Shown: positions 7,150 through 17,216, numbered from the stretch's first letter. The stretch is 64,000 nucleotides of DNA from Bryobacteraceae bacterium (GCA_025056455.1 JANWVY010000013.1:1-64000), one strand, 5' to 3'. The notes: a model not told the origin generated them from the sequence alone. Translations and numbers: made by a program.

Positions 7150-10100
7150 ATGACGTTCAGGGGTACGCTCGTCCTTTTTGTTTTGCTCTCGTTGAGCCTT
7201 CCGTCGAGCTACGGGCAAGGCACTACCTCGAAGGCCTTCGGAGTCGTGCAGGACTCTTCCGGAGCCGTGGTGCCAAACGCTACGGTGCGGATGATTCACG
7301 AGGGTACCAACGCTACCTTCACCACCGTGTCTTCGGAAGCGGGCACCTTTGGCTTTGAGGCGCTTCAGCCGGGTCCGTACACGGTGACGGTCGAAGCTGC
7401 CGGATTCAAGAAATTTACCTCCCGCGGTAACCTGGTGACGATCGGACAGCCAACCACGGTGCGCGTGACGCTCGAGGTCGGTGAAGTCAACCAATCGGTG
7501 GAAGTTGCGGCGGTCGCTGAAACCGTTCAAACGTCAAGCTCCGGTAACTTTGGCAACTTGCTGACCGGAGATCTCATCCGCGAATTGCCCATAGTGGGAA
7601 CGCGCGGCCGCAATCCTTTGGAGCTGGTGCTGCGACAGCCCGGCGTTGTGGCGGGGGCCAACACGGGGGGTGGCGTGCACGTTCACGGCGCCCGCGATCG
7701 TGCCTGGAACTTCACGCTGGATGGAATTGACACCAATGAGACTAGCGCTGGAGGAGCAAACTTCTCGCCCCTGCGCACGAATCCCGATTCGCTGGCCGAG
7801 TTTCGCGTCATCACAGGGAATACAACGGCAGAGTTTGGACGCAACAGCGGCGGGCAGGTGGCGATGGTGACTCGCTCCGGAACCAACGAAGTTCACGGAT
7901 CTTTGTTTTGGTTCTATCGCACCCCACGGTTAAACGCCAACGAGTGGGAGAATAATTTGAACCGTCTCGGCAAGCGGCAATTCGTGCAGCAAATTCCTGG
8001 CTTCAGCATGGGTGGTCCCATCCAGAAAAACCGGACATTTTATTTTGGCAACTTACAAGTGCTGCGGGCCCGGGAATCGGCGCAAGTCGATCGTACCGTT
8101 TATACGCAGACCGCGCGGCAAGGCATCTTTCGCTATGTGCGAGGGGGGCGAAATACGCCGTTTGGAGCGCCTGGCGCCTCGATTGACGCCAACGGCAACC
8201 CGCTGCCGGAGCTGAGCATCGGTTCGTACAACATCTTTGCGAACGATCCGGAGCGCCGAGGTTTAAATGCGCGCATTCGGAGTTTGATTGAAGCCACGCC
8301 CTTGCCCAACAACTTTACTGGCGGCGACGGATTGAACACCGCGCTATTTACTTTTACGGCTTTGCAGCTCGAGCGGCAATACGATGCGACGATCAAGATC
8401 GACCACATTTTGAACGCCAAAAATACGGTGTATGCTCGCATTGCTTGGGGACGTCAGGACACCAACTGTGACCGCGTAAACGGAGGCACGCCCTTCTTTC
8501 CCGGCGGCGGCTGTGTGGTGAACACGGAACGTGATCCCCGAAATCTCGCGTTCAACTGGCGCACGAATCCTTCGCCGCGATGGACGAACGAACTCGTTGT
8601 GGGTCAAAACACCTTTGCCTTCGACTTCGTCATACCCACGGCTTCGCTGGACAAGATCACTCTGACCGGTGCACCCGTGACCATCCCAGAAACTTTCGAC
8701 TTCGGCAACAAAAGACGCTTAACAACGTGGCAATTTGTGGATAATCTGTCTTACTTCCGAGGGGCACACGCCTTCAAGTTCGGCACCAATCTCCGGTTTC
8801 AGCGGCACGTCGATACGCGCGGGTCCATTGGAGGTGCGAACGCTACGCAATCGGTCAATTTTTCCCGCCTCATCAACACTGTGGATCCAGCACGGTTCGC
8901 CCTGCCGGCCGACATCAATGTCCAGTTTGACCGGCCCGCGCTCGAAAGCAGCATCAACTACATGCTTGGACGGGTGGGTTCGACCACACGCGGCTTTCCT
9001 TCGCGCGGAGATCAGTTCGTTGCGGGTCTCTATAACTTTGACGCTCGCTTCCCAGAGTATGACTTTTTCGCGCAGGACACCTGGAAAGTCCGGAAGAACC
9101 TGACCCTCGACATCGGCTTGCGTCTGGAGATGAAACTGACGCCGAGGAGTTCGCCGAGCGGTCGAATCCGGCGACCCAATCAAGCGGCCGTGCACGGCGG
9201 AACGCCTTCAACGACCCTGCGATGGGAGACCGGTGAGCTCTACCCAAACCAGCTGTGGAATTTTGGCCCCTCCTTTGGCTTTGCCTGGGATCCGTTTGGC
9301 AAGGGCAAAACCTCGATCCGGTCCAACTACCGAATCGCGTATGACCGGTTGAATACGTTTGTCCTTTCCTCTTCCGTGTTTCAGAATTTGCCGGGCCAAG
9401 TGCAGGGGGTTGTGAATCAAGAATACGGACAAAATGGCGGTCGGCTAGACGGGCTGCCGGTGTTGACGCCTCCGACCGTGCGTCCGAGTGAGCTAGCCCA
9501 ACCAGCCCCCTTCTCTCTGAACGCCATCACTGTGGTCGATCCCAACTTTGAGGTGCCGACGACTCATCAGTGGGCCTTCAGCATCCAACAAGAGGTGGCG
9601 CCGCGTACGGTCCTCGAGGTGAGTTATATTGGCCGCCGGGCGCACAACCTCTACGGGGCTTACAACGCCAATCAAACCGAGATCATTCGCAACGGCTTTG
9701 TCGACGCTTTCCGCACCGTGGCTGCAGGCGGCGAGTCAGATCTCATCAACCGTCTGACACTGCCCGACACGCGGCGCGGAGCGAACGAAACCGGATCGGC
9801 CATGTTACGCCGGCTGTTCCCCTCTGAGTTGCGGAATAACGCAGTGGGCACGATTGCTTCCGATCTCGCACGGCGCATCCAGGGTGGGCGCTCGCTGTCG
9901 GACCTGGCGGGTTTTGGTCCCTTCTTCTTTGTGCCCTATCCCCAATTCACAGGGGCGCTCAACGTGCTAGACACCAACGATTTTTCCACCTACCATGCCC
10001 TCGAAGTGCAGATTGAGCGCCGCTACCACAACGGTGTGACGGCTCAACTCAGCTATACGCTGTCGAAATCCTTGGACACACGCTCGTTCGATCCGGCTTT

Positions 10101-10758
10101 CACCGTGGTTTCAACCGGCAATGCGCAGTCGGCCTCGTCGACGCCCTTTGACATCAACAACCGCCGCTTGAATTACGCTCTCTCGGATTTTGACCGTACC
10201 CACGCAGTTCAGAGCTACTTCTCCTACGAATTACCGTTTGGTAAAGGAAAGAGGTTCGCCTCCGGGGTTGGAAGCTTGGCCAACCGCTTGGTCGCTGGCT
10301 GGCAAGCGAGTGGATTTTTCACCCTTGTGTCTGGGCGGCCGATGACGGTTTATTCCGGGTTCAACACGTTTGCTAACGTCGTGCAGTCAACTGGCAGCTG
10401 CAATGGGTGTACGCGCAGTGAAGGCGGAGTTTTTGATGGGCCAGGAGGTTTTATCTGGTACTTTGATCAGAACACCATCAACAAATTCCAAACCCCAGCT
10501 GCGGGCGATCTGGGAAATACGGGACGCAACTTCTTCCGCGGACCAGGTTCGTTCAACATGGATATCTCGTTCCGGAAGATGACCGACATTTCCGAGCGTT
10601 TCAAACTTGAATTGAGGGCGGATATGATCAACTTCACGAATACGCCCACATTCGGCTTTCCGACGCTCACGGTGAGTTCCACGATTTTCGGCCGGATTCG
10701 CGATACGCTTGCCAGCGGGTCCCGCAAGATTCAGCTCGGCGCGAAGATCCACTTCTAA
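7150..10758 (+). CDS. Oar-type TonB-dependent outer-membrane receptor
   Basis: A 1202-residue outer-membrane protein of the type abundant in acidobacteria. Domain order: signal peptide (1-24, ending SYGQG), carboxypeptidase-regulatory-like Ig-fold domain (about 25-110, GVVQDSSGAVVPNATV), TonB plug (about 125-235, with GVHVHGARDRAWNFTLDGID) and a long beta-barrel to the C-terminus ending in Phe. The plug contains the FRVITGNTTAEFGRNSGGQV segment typical of this family. These receptors import large nutrients or are involved in envelope functions; the ligand is unknown. No SusD-like partner, TonB or ExbBD gene is nearby, so the receptor is an orphan here. The ATG at 7150 has no strong Shine-Dalgarno. 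Confidence 0.92.
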   Translation: MTFRGTLVLFVLLSLSLPSSYGQGTTSKAFGVVQDSSGAVVPNATVRMIHEGTNATFTTVSSEAGTFGFEALQPGPYTVTVEAAGFKKFTSRGNLVTIGQPTTVRVTLEVGEVNQSVEVAAVAETVQTSSSGNFGNLLTGDLIRELPIVGTRGRNPLELVLRQPGVVAGANTGGGVHVHGARDRAWNFTLDGIDTNETSAGGANFSPLRTNPDSLAEFRVITGNTTAEFGRNSGGQVAMVTRSGTNEVHGSLFWFYRTPRLNANEWENNLNRLGKRQFVQQIPGFSMGGPIQKNRTFYFGNLQVLRARESAQVDRTVYTQTARQGIFRYVRGGRNTPFGAPGASIDANGNPLPELSIGSYNIFANDPERRGLNARIRSLIEATPLPNNFTGGDGLNTALFTFTALQLERQYDATIKIDHILNAKNTVYARIAWGRQDTNCDRVNGGTPFFPGGGCVVNTERDPRNLAFNWRTNPSPRWTNELVVGQNTFAFDFVIPTASLDKITLTGAPVTIPETFDFGNKRRLTTWQFVDNLSYFRGAHAFKFGTNLRFQRHVDTRGSIGGANATQSVNFSRLINTVDPARFALPADINVQFDRPALESSINYMLGRVGSTTRGFPSRGDQFVAGLYNFDARFPEYDFFAQDTWKVRKNLTLDIGLRLEMKLTPRSSPSGRIRRPNQAAVHGGTPSTTLRWETGELYPNQLWNFGPSFGFAWDPFGKGKTSIRSNYRIAYDRLNTFVLSSSVFQNLPGQVQGVVNQEYGQNGGRLDGLPVLTPPTVRPSELAQPAPFSLNAITVVDPNFEVPTTHQWAFSIQQEVAPRTVLEVSYIGRRAHNLYGAYNANQTEIIRNGFVDAFRTVAAGGESDLINRLTLPDTRRGANETGSAMLRRLFPSELRNNAVGTIASDLARRIQGGRSLSDLAGFGPFFFVPYPQFTGALNVLDTNDFSTYHALEVQIERRYHNGVTAQLSYTLSKSLDTRSFDPAFTVVSTGNAQSASSTPFDINNRRLNYALSDFDRTHAVQSYFSYELPFGKGKRFASGVGSLANRLVAGWQASGFFTLVSGRPMTVYSGFNTFANVVQSTGSCNGCTRSEGGVFDGPGGFIWYFDQNTINKFQTPAAGDLGNTGRNFFRGPGSFNMDISFRKMTDISERFKLELRADMINFTNTPTFGFPTLTVSSTIFGRIRDTLASGSRKIQLGAKIHF

Positions 10759-10789
10759 AGAGAAGTTTTCTCAGACGGGATGTGTTAGG

Positions 10790-10812
10790 GGGCGGGAGAT
10801 TCCCTTCCGCCC
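10790..10812 (+). terminator. Possible hairpin terminator after the TonB receptor
   Basis: GGGCGG (10790-10795) and CCGCCC (10807-10812) form a 6-bp perfect stem around an 11-base loop in the short gap before priA. No run of T follows, so it would be an inefficient intrinsic terminator or only an mRNA 3'-end hairpin. Confidence 0.25.
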
Positions 10813-10851
10813 GCGCGGTTGGCTAGACTGGACGGCGGCTACGCAACTGAA

Positions 10852-13263
10852 ATGCCAGCCTACTGCGATGTCAGTCTGCCCGTTCCGCTTGATCAGCCCT
10901 TTACCTATTCGCTGCCGGAAACCTTGCAGCAGAGGGCCCGGCGCGGCTGTCGCATTGTGGCGCCCTTGGGCGGACGCAAACTGGTTGGCGTGATTCTTCG
11001 CGTGCATGATGATCCGCCCGGGCGAGAGGTACGCGAGACCCTCCGCCTGGTAGACGAAGAACCAGTTTTCGACGAAGACCTGCTCTGGCTGGCGGAATGG
11101 ATTGCCCGCTATTACTGCGCGCCTCTGGGGGAAGTGCTTCGGGCCATGACGCCACTTTCCTCCGAGGTCCGGACCGCCAAGGTGTACGCTCTGACGGACA
11201 CCGGCCGCGCCGTGGCGCGACAACTGCTGCTGGCTCAAGACAACGATCCGGCCGCCGTAATCCTTAAACTGCTCGAAAAACGCCCATTCTCAAGCTCCTA
11301 CTTGGCGAAGAAAGTTCCCGCGGCTCAGAAAACCTTGCAATCGTTAAAGCGTAAGGGCTGGATCGAGATCGAGGAAACGGCCGCTGGACGCGACCCGTTG
11401 CGGGCGCCCTCAACGAAGTTGATCGTGGAGCGTACGGCTGGCGCGCAGCCGGTGGCGAAACTGAGCAAACCGGAACGAGAGCTGTTCGCGTATTTGGAAC
11501 TTCATCCCGGCGCTCATCTCCTGGCGGATGTCGAGAAAGCCGTCAAGAAGGCGGCGAGAGCGGCGAGAAGCCTTGCCCGCCGCGGACTGCTGACGCTGCG
11601 GCCTGACACGCTGGTCGAGATCCGAGCCCAGCCAGTTCAGGAGCATGTGTTGAATGAGCACCAGCAAAGAGCCTTCGAGGCGGTGTGCCAGTCCTTAGAA
11701 TCAGGCGGCTATCAAGCGTACTTGCTCCAAGGTGTGACTGGCTCGGGCAAAACCGAGGTCTATATGCGCTGTATTGGAGCCGCCCTTTCTCAAGGCCGTG
11801 GCGCTCTCATGCTCGTGCCCGAGATCGCTCTGACGCCCGCTGTCAGTGGACAGTTTCTAAGCCGGTTTGGTGATCAGGTGGCGATTTTGCACTCGGCCTT
11901 CAGCTCGGCCGAACGCGCCGAACAGTGGCGCCAGATTCAGGACGGCAAGGCGAGGGTGGTTGTAGCGACACGGTCCGGCGTTTTTGCCCCCGTGCAGAAT
12001 CTAGGTCTGATTATTGTCGACGAGGAACACGACGGCAGCTATAAGCAAGAAGAGACGCCCCGGTATCATGGCCGTGACGTTGCCGTCATGCGCGCTCGCC
12101 ACAGCCGGGCGGTCGTCCTGCTCGGTTCCGCTACGCCCAGCCTTGAGAGCCGGTATAACGTCCAGCGCGGCAAATACACCTTGCTCGAACTACCTGAGCG
12201 GATCGCTGGCCGGCCGATGCCAGAAGTGGAAATTGTGGACATGCGTCAGGAGTTTCTCGAGACCCGTACGCTGGCTGTCTTCTCCCGCCGTTTGGTCGAT
12301 GCGATTCAACTCCGGCTCGAGGCGAATGAGCAAGTCATCCTGCTGTTGAACCGCCGCGGATTTGCTAGCTTCGTTGCCTGCCGTAGTTGCGGCTCGCGCT
12401 TGGAGTGCGTCAACTGTGCAGTGACCCTAACCTATCACCACCGCGAGCGGCGAATGCTGTGCCACTACTGCGGCTATACGGAACGGCCTCCGGCACACTG
12501 CCCGAAGTGTGAGAGCGAGTATGTGCAATTCCTTGGCGCTGGGTCCGAACGGGTGGAGAATGACCTGCACCTGCTGTTTCCGCGTGCTCGCATCGTACGG
12601 ATGGACCGCGATACGGTGAGCGGAAAGCGCAGCTATGAGCGCATCTTGCAGGGGTTTCGCGCGCATGAATACGACGTGCTGGTAGGCACGCAAATGATCG
12701 CCAAAGGACACGATATTCCGAAGGTCACGCTGGTGGGGGTTGTGTCCGCTGATATCGGGCTTGGAATGCCGGATTTCCGGGCCGCCGAGCGTACCTTTCA
12801 ATTGCTAACGCAAGTGGCCGGGCGCGCCGGGCGCGGGCATTTGCCGGGACAGGTGGTCATCCAAACCATGAATCCTGACCACTACGCTATTCGCTTCGCT
12901 GCGGCTCAAAATTATATGCAATTTTTCGAAAAAGAGCTGCAATTTCGGCGCATGATGCGCTACCCGCCGTTTACAGCGCTCGCCAAGATCCTGGTGCGCA
13001 GCAAAAGCCAGGCTGAGGCGATGGAAATGGCGACAGAAATTGGCAAGTTTTTCGGCCCGCAGCCGAAAGAGGTGAAGCTGCTCGGTCCTGCGGAAGCACC
13101 CATTCCGAAGCTCAAGCAAGAGTTTCGCTACCAGCTGTTATTGAAGGCCGCCAGCCGGACCAGGCTAAACGAGCTGCTGCAAAGTTTGCGGGCCTTCGCA
13201 CTAGCGAAAGGCTGGCCTTCCACCTCGCTGATTCTGGATGTCGACCCGCTGACGCTGCTGTAG
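10852..13263 (+). CDS. priA: Primosomal protein N' (replication restart helicase PriA)
   Basis: 3'-to-5' superfamily 2 helicase that reloads the replisome at stalled forks. About 803 residues from the ATG at 10852 (MPAYCDVSLP); a TTG-started form 33 bases longer is possible but less likely. Visible features: N-terminal 3'-end-binding domain (VPLDQPFTYSLP), Walker A GVTGSGKTEVYM, DEEH box followed by GSYKQEE, zinc-binding cysteines CRSCGSRLECVNC and CHYCGYTERPPAHCPKC inserted in the second helicase half, and motifs GTQMIAKGHDIP and VAGRAGRG. All catalytic elements are intact. It stands alone between the TonB receptor and a GNAT gene. Confidence 0.97.
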   Translation: MPAYCDVSLPVPLDQPFTYSLPETLQQRARRGCRIVAPLGGRKLVGVILRVHDDPPGREVRETLRLVDEEPVFDEDLLWLAEWIARYYCAPLGEVLRAMTPLSSEVRTAKVYALTDTGRAVARQLLLAQDNDPAAVILKLLEKRPFSSSYLAKKVPAAQKTLQSLKRKGWIEIEETAAGRDPLRAPSTKLIVERTAGAQPVAKLSKPERELFAYLELHPGAHLLADVEKAVKKAARAARSLARRGLLTLRPDTLVEIRAQPVQEHVLNEHQQRAFEAVCQSLESGGYQAYLLQGVTGSGKTEVYMRCIGAALSQGRGALMLVPEIALTPAVSGQFLSRFGDQVAILHSAFSSAERAEQWRQIQDGKARVVVATRSGVFAPVQNLGLIIVDEEHDGSYKQEETPRYHGRDVAVMRARHSRAVVLLGSATPSLESRYNVQRGKYTLLELPERIAGRPMPEVEIVDMRQEFLETRTLAVFSRRLVDAIQLRLEANEQVILLLNRRGFASFVACRSCGSRLECVNCAVTLTYHHRERRMLCHYCGYTERPPAHCPKCESEYVQFLGAGSERVENDLHLLFPRARIVRMDRDTVSGKRSYERILQGFRAHEYDVLVGTQMIAKGHDIPKVTLVGVVSADIGLGMPDFRAAERTFQLLTQVAGRAGRGHLPGQVVIQTMNPDHYAIRFAAAQNYMQFFEKELQFRRMMRYPPFTALAKILVRSKSQAEAMEMATEIGKFFGPQPKEVKLLGPAEAPIPKLKQEFRYQLLLKAASRTRLNELLQSLRAFALAKGWPSTSLILDVDPLTLL

Positions 13264-13368
13264 GGAAACTAGAGGGCAGACAGGTCTGGTAAGAACTGCT
13301 TTGCCCGTTCCGCCTTGCTCAAGGTTGGGTTTGACGGCGGCGAGTCGAGTCTGTTCTAATCCTCGCCA

Positions 13369-14151
13369 GTGAAAGACTATGAGCTGGTCAATGAGAATTT
13401 GCGCTGTGCTCTAGCCGCCTTTGCAAACGTGGGGCCCGCCGGCTGCTTGGAGCGCCGGGAGGGGTTTCAACTTGTCTATTGCGGAGCGCCATTCGGACTT
13501 TTCAACACCGTCAATTTGGCGCGGCCGCCCGAACGGGGGGAATTTGAGGAGATCTTGAGGCAGGCGCGGGCGTGGTTTTCGCGCTTTGAGACCCCGTGGT
13601 CGATTTGGTTCTGTGACGATTTCTTCGATCCAGTGCAACGGCGCCGCAGCCGGATTTCGCTCGCCACAGCGGGTTTGAGAAAAGCGATTGACGCACCGGG
13701 GATGATCGCCCCGCAGCTGCTCCCTGCAAACCGCAGCCTTCCGGCTTTGGACTGCTGCTGTGTAGGCGATGAGAGGACACGCCAGGACTTTGCCCAGCTG
13801 ATGTCGCTCGCCTTCCAGGCGCCAGAGGGGTTAGCCCAGGCCGTGTATGGCTCGGAATCGCTGTGGCGAGGACCGATCCAAGGATGGATTGCCTATGCCT
13901 TTGGATCAGCAGTTTCTGCGGCAGCCATTGTCATTGGCGGTGGATCCATTGGAGTCTATGCCGTTGCTACCCATCCCCTTTTTCAACGCCAAGGATTTGG
14001 CGAGGCCGTTGTGCGCCACGCCGTAGAGGAAGCCTCCAAGCGCACCGGGATTCAACGCAGTGTGCTTCAATCTTCTGCGATGGGCTACCGGCTTTACGCC
14101 CGCCTGGGTTATCGGCAGGCAGGCCGCTTCCTGGTGTATTCGCACTCCTAA
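13369..14151 (+). CDS. GNAT family N-acetyltransferase
   Basis: A 260-residue protein beginning with GTG at 13369. The C-terminal half carries a GNAT fold: a strand (GGGSIGVYAVATHPLFQRQ) leading into the acetyl-CoA pyrophosphate loop RQGFGEAVVRHAV (about residues 207-219), and the final strand-helix YRLYARLGYRQAG. The N-terminal half (about 1-130) looks like a degenerate, non-catalytic second GNAT-like half or a substrate-specific domain. The substrate is unknown. It ends 78 bases before the ABC permease pair and just before a small GGCCC/GGGCC hairpin (14153-14168), and so is probably a separate transcript. Confidence 0.75.
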   Translation: MKDYELVNENLRCALAAFANVGPAGCLERREGFQLVYCGAPFGLFNTVNLARPPERGEFEEILRQARAWFSRFETPWSIWFCDDFFDPVQRRRSRISLATAGLRKAIDAPGMIAPQLLPANRSLPALDCCCVGDERTRQDFAQLMSLAFQAPEGLAQAVYGSESLWRGPIQGWIAYAFGSAVSAAAIVIGGGSIGVYAVATHPLFQRQGFGEAVVRHAVEEASKRTGIQRSVLQSSAMGYRLYARLGYRQAGRFLVYSHS

Positions 14152-14229
14152 GGCCCGGACCTGGGCCAGGAATTGAACCTGTGATCCCCGAGGGAACATG
14201 TAGGCAAATTGCGCGTATTCTGGAATTGA

Positions 14230-15504
14230 ATGCAAGTTCATCTGCCGAATTTGACGGCTTGGTATAAGTTTACGACTGCCATCTCGCTGGCCTTGGATTC
14301 GCTGCGGGCGCACAAACTCCGGACTTTTCTGACCCTGTTAGGTGTCATTGTGGGTGTTTCTAGCGTCGTCATGGTGGGGGCAGCCATTGAGGGCATGGGG
14401 ACTTACGCCGAAGTGACGACGTCCAAGGTTTTTGGCAACGATAGCTTTCTCGTGGCCCAGCTAGCCAACCTAGGACGAACCACCCGCAAAGAACGGGCGG
14501 AAAAATTACGTCGCAACAAGCCCATTCGTGAAGGCGATCTCGAATACCTCCGCGCCACGACCGGCGACCGGATCTACTACAGTCCCTATACCCAGACGGT
14601 CGATGACGTGAAGCGCGGCAACCTCACCTTTGAAGCGGCAACCGTTCTTGGTGTCTCGGCCACCTTGCCCGAAATCCGTGAAGTCCCGATTGTAGATGGA
14701 AGGTTCTTCACCGACCAGGAGGAGCGCAACCGCCAGCCGGTGGCCGTGATCGGCGACGAGCTGCGCGTCATGCTGTTTCCGGACACTTCTCCCGTGGGCG
14801 AAACGATCAAAATCAAAGGAATCGACTTTATCGTCGTTGGTGTGCAAGAGAAGCTGGGCTCTAGCGGAGCGCGGACCAACCAGGACAACCCGGTTTACAT
14901 TCCCGCCACCCTGTACTTCAAGCTTTACCAGCGACGCAACGCTGGCTTTGCCGTGTTCGGCAAAGCAAAACCCGAGAGCGGGCTTTCCATGGAAGAGGCT
15001 CTGGATCTAACGCGCGTCGCCCTTCGAACCCGGTTCCATGCGCTTCCAAACCAACCGGACAATTTCGACACCTTGACCCCAGACTCGATTCGCTCGTTCG
15101 TGGAGAACATTCTTGCGTTGATCTCAGCGGTTGTCGTACCCGTGACTGCGATTTCTCTGGTGGTCGGCGGAATCGTCATCATGAATATCATGCTGGTCAG
15201 CGTGACCGAGCGCACGCGGGAGATTGGCATTCGCAAGAGTGTGGGCGCGCGCCGCTCTGATATCTTACTTCAGTTTTTAATTGAAGCCGTCCTGATGTCG
15301 GCCCTGGGGGGTGCGATTGGGCTGGCGCTTGGCAGTGGCGTTCTAACATTTGCCTCGCGCTTTTCCGAAGTCCCTTTGCGTGTAACGGCGCCCTATGCGG
15401 TTCTGGCTCTCCTCGTCTCGAGCGCCGTAGGCATTATGTCGGGTTGGTATCCAGCTTCGCGAGCTTCCAAACTAGATCCTGTCGTGGCTTTGAGGGCGGA
15501 GTAA
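14230..15504 (+). CDS. MacB-type ABC transporter permease (first of pair)
   Basis: A 424-residue FtsX/MacB-family permease. Layout: one N-terminal membrane helix after the amphipathic ALDSLRAHKLRTFLTLLGVI segment, a large periplasmic MacB core domain (about residues 50-270), and three C-terminal helices, beginning with VVPVTAISLVVGGIVIMNIM followed by the conserved VSVTERTREIGIRK coupling region. Such permeases act as mechanotransmitters for efflux or lipoprotein/peptide export and need an ATPase. No ATP-binding protein and no adaptor protein is adjacent. It precedes a close paralogue by one base, which suggests that the two form a heterodimer. Confidence 0.9.
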   Translation: MQVHLPNLTAWYKFTTAISLALDSLRAHKLRTFLTLLGVIVGVSSVVMVGAAIEGMGTYAEVTTSKVFGNDSFLVAQLANLGRTTRKERAEKLRRNKPIREGDLEYLRATTGDRIYYSPYTQTVDDVKRGNLTFEAATVLGVSATLPEIREVPIVDGRFFTDQEERNRQPVAVIGDELRVMLFPDTSPVGETIKIKGIDFIVVGVQEKLGSSGARTNQDNPVYIPATLYFKLYQRRNAGFAVFGKAKPESGLSMEEALDLTRVALRTRFHALPNQPDNFDTLTPDSIRSFVENILALISAVVVPVTAISLVVGGIVIMNIMLVSVTERTREIGIRKSVGARRSDILLQFLIEAVLMSALGGAIGLALGSGVLTFASRFSEVPLRVTAPYAVLALLVSSAVGIMSGWYPASRASKLDPVVALRAE

Positions 15505-15505
15505 G

Positions 15506-16756
15506 ATGCGCATTGATCCAGTCGAAAACATCAAACTTGCTCTGGACGCGGTCTGGAGCCACCGGGTGCGGTCCGCCCTGACCATTCTCGGCATCGTGAT
15601 TGGCATCACGACCGTCGTGACGGTATCCAGCCTACTGACCGGTCTGCGGAAAGGCATCGTGATCTTCTTTCAAGAATTCGGCCCCGACAATATCTTTGTG
15701 AGCCGTTATAGCGGCGACCCCAGTGCTCCCCCGCGCCAAAAGGAGGTGCGGCGCCGGCCCATCCGGCCCGAATATGCGGAAATCATCAAGAAGCTCTCGC
15801 CTTCCACCGAAGATGTAGGCGTACAGTTATTCATTCCTCCTTTCGTAAACCGCCAGCCAATGGTGGCCCGTGTCCCCGGATTCGAATCCGACCGGGTTAA
15901 TTTAGCTTCGTGCACGGCCAACCAGCTCAGCTTTGCCCCCCGCGAACTCTCGGCCGGGCGTGTCTTTACGCCCGAAGAAGATTCTCGCATGGCACGGGTT
16001 GGCTTAATTGGGGCCAGTTTGGCGGAAGCCCTGTTTCCGGATGGAAAGGCGCTTGGAAAGCAGGTCACAGTGGACGGGGCCGAATATACGGTAATTGGAG
16101 TCTTCGCCCCCGCCAAGGGTGGTTTCTTTGGCGAGAACGGTCTGGATTATCAGTTTCTGATTCCCTTCCAAACCGCTCGAATGCGCTATCCACAGCTAGA
16201 CAATTTCTTCCTTACGGTCAAGGCCAAGGCCGGGCTTCGCGATCAAGCCTACGATGAAGTGCAGACCATCTTGCGCAAAATTCGCCGGGTCCCACCGGGG
16301 GCAGAGAACGATTTCGCCATCTCCACCGCGGACCAGATCATCCGCAGCTTTGATCAGCTGACTGGAGTGGTCTTGCTGGTATCCACAGCACTTTCCGGCT
16401 TAGGGCTCCTTGTTGGCGGGATTGGCGTCATGAACATCATGCTGGTAAGCGTGACGGAAAGGACAAGAGAAATCGGCGTGCGAAAGGCGATTGGCGCAAG
16501 GAGGGTGGACATCGTTCTCCAGTTTCTCGTTGAAGCAGTGACGTTAACTGGGGTGGGGGGCCTCATTGGGATCGTCTTCTCGATTATTGTCACTATGCTG
16601 GTTGGGGCGCTTGTGCCTGCGCTTCCCTCTGAGGTCCCACCGTGGGCGGTTGTGGCCGGCTTTCTGGTGAGCGTGAGCGTCGGCTTGTTTTTCGGCGTCT
16701 GGCCCGCCATGAAGGCCGCCCGTCTGGATCCGGTCGAAGCGCTACGCTATGAATAG
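15506..16756 (+). CDS. MacB-type ABC transporter permease (second of pair)
   Basis: A 416-residue paralogue of the preceding permease, with the same order of N-terminal helix (AVWSHRVRSALTILGIVIGI), periplasmic MacB core and three C-terminal helices around LVGGIGVMNIMLVSVTERTR. The ATG at 15506 lies just after the stop of the first gene, and its end overlaps the NfeD-like gene by 8 bases, so the three genes form one operon. It has no nucleotide-binding domain of its own; the ATPase must come from elsewhere in the genome. Many acidobacterial genomes hold numerous permeases of this kind. Confidence 0.9.
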   Translation: MRIDPVENIKLALDAVWSHRVRSALTILGIVIGITTVVTVSSLLTGLRKGIVIFFQEFGPDNIFVSRYSGDPSAPPRQKEVRRRPIRPEYAEIIKKLSPSTEDVGVQLFIPPFVNRQPMVARVPGFESDRVNLASCTANQLSFAPRELSAGRVFTPEEDSRMARVGLIGASLAEALFPDGKALGKQVTVDGAEYTVIGVFAPAKGGFFGENGLDYQFLIPFQTARMRYPQLDNFFLTVKAKAGLRDQAYDEVQTILRKIRRVPPGAENDFAISTADQIIRSFDQLTGVVLLVSTALSGLGLLVGGIGVMNIMLVSVTERTREIGVRKAIGARRVDIVLQFLVEAVTLTGVGGLIGIVFSIIVTMLVGALVPALPSEVPPWAVVAGFLVSVSVGLFFGVWPAMKAARLDPVEALRYE

Positions 16757-17216
16757 GAGAGGGCCGTGGAGCTTGGCCGCGTTGCTGTGCAGCCGTGCTT
16801 CCGCGATGGGTTTTCTGCCGATGCCTTTCTGCAACACCGATTTGGCCTATGCAGCAATTTTGACGGGTTTGCTGCTGATTTACGGAGAGTTAGCGCGACC
16901 CGGAACGGTGCTGCTCGGTGTTGGCGGAGCCGTGTTGTTCTTGTTGGGATGGGCCTCGCTGGCAGGCCGGGTGCGACCCCTAGGGCTTTTTTTGTGCTTG
17001 CTCGGTACGATGGCGGTTGTCCTCGGCGCGGTTTTTCCGTGGCGGGGCTATGTCGGTTTGGCTGGCGGGGTTATACTCGCAATAGGGGCTCGGACCCTGA
17101 CGACTCCGCCCGTGAGTTGGGCTGTGGCGTGGGTCTTGTCGGCGCCATTTGCTGTTCTGAGTAGCCGGCTTTTAGCAATCGTGATCCAGGCGCGAATCAA
17201 CAAGCTCCTGCTTTAG
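16749..17216 (+). CDS. NfeD-like small integral membrane protein
   Basis: A 155-residue protein with four or five predicted membrane segments. The stretch ILTGLLLIYGELARPGTVLL resembles the membrane region of NfeD proteins, which are usually partners of SPFH/stomatin proteins or fused to ClpP-like proteases. Here the soluble OB-fold C-terminal domain of full NfeD is missing, and neither a protease nor an SPFH gene is adjacent. It overlaps the second permease by 8 bases. The start may be the ATG at 16749 or the internal ATG at 16806 (MGFLPMPF). The role in the permease operon is unknown. Confidence 0.55.
   Translation: MNRRGPWSLAALLCSRASAMGFLPMPFCNTDLAYAAILTGLLLIYGELARPGTVLLGVGGAVLFLLGWASLAGRVRPLGLFLCLLGTMAVVLGAVFPWRGYVGLAGGVILAIGARTLTTPPVSWAVAWVLSAPFAVLSSRLLAIVIQARINKLLL

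Noticed and set aside
14152-14229. Possible tRNA remnant with GAATTGAACC-like sequence
   Set aside because: No matching acceptor or anticodon stem could be drawn; only a short GGCCC/GGGCC hairpin is present.
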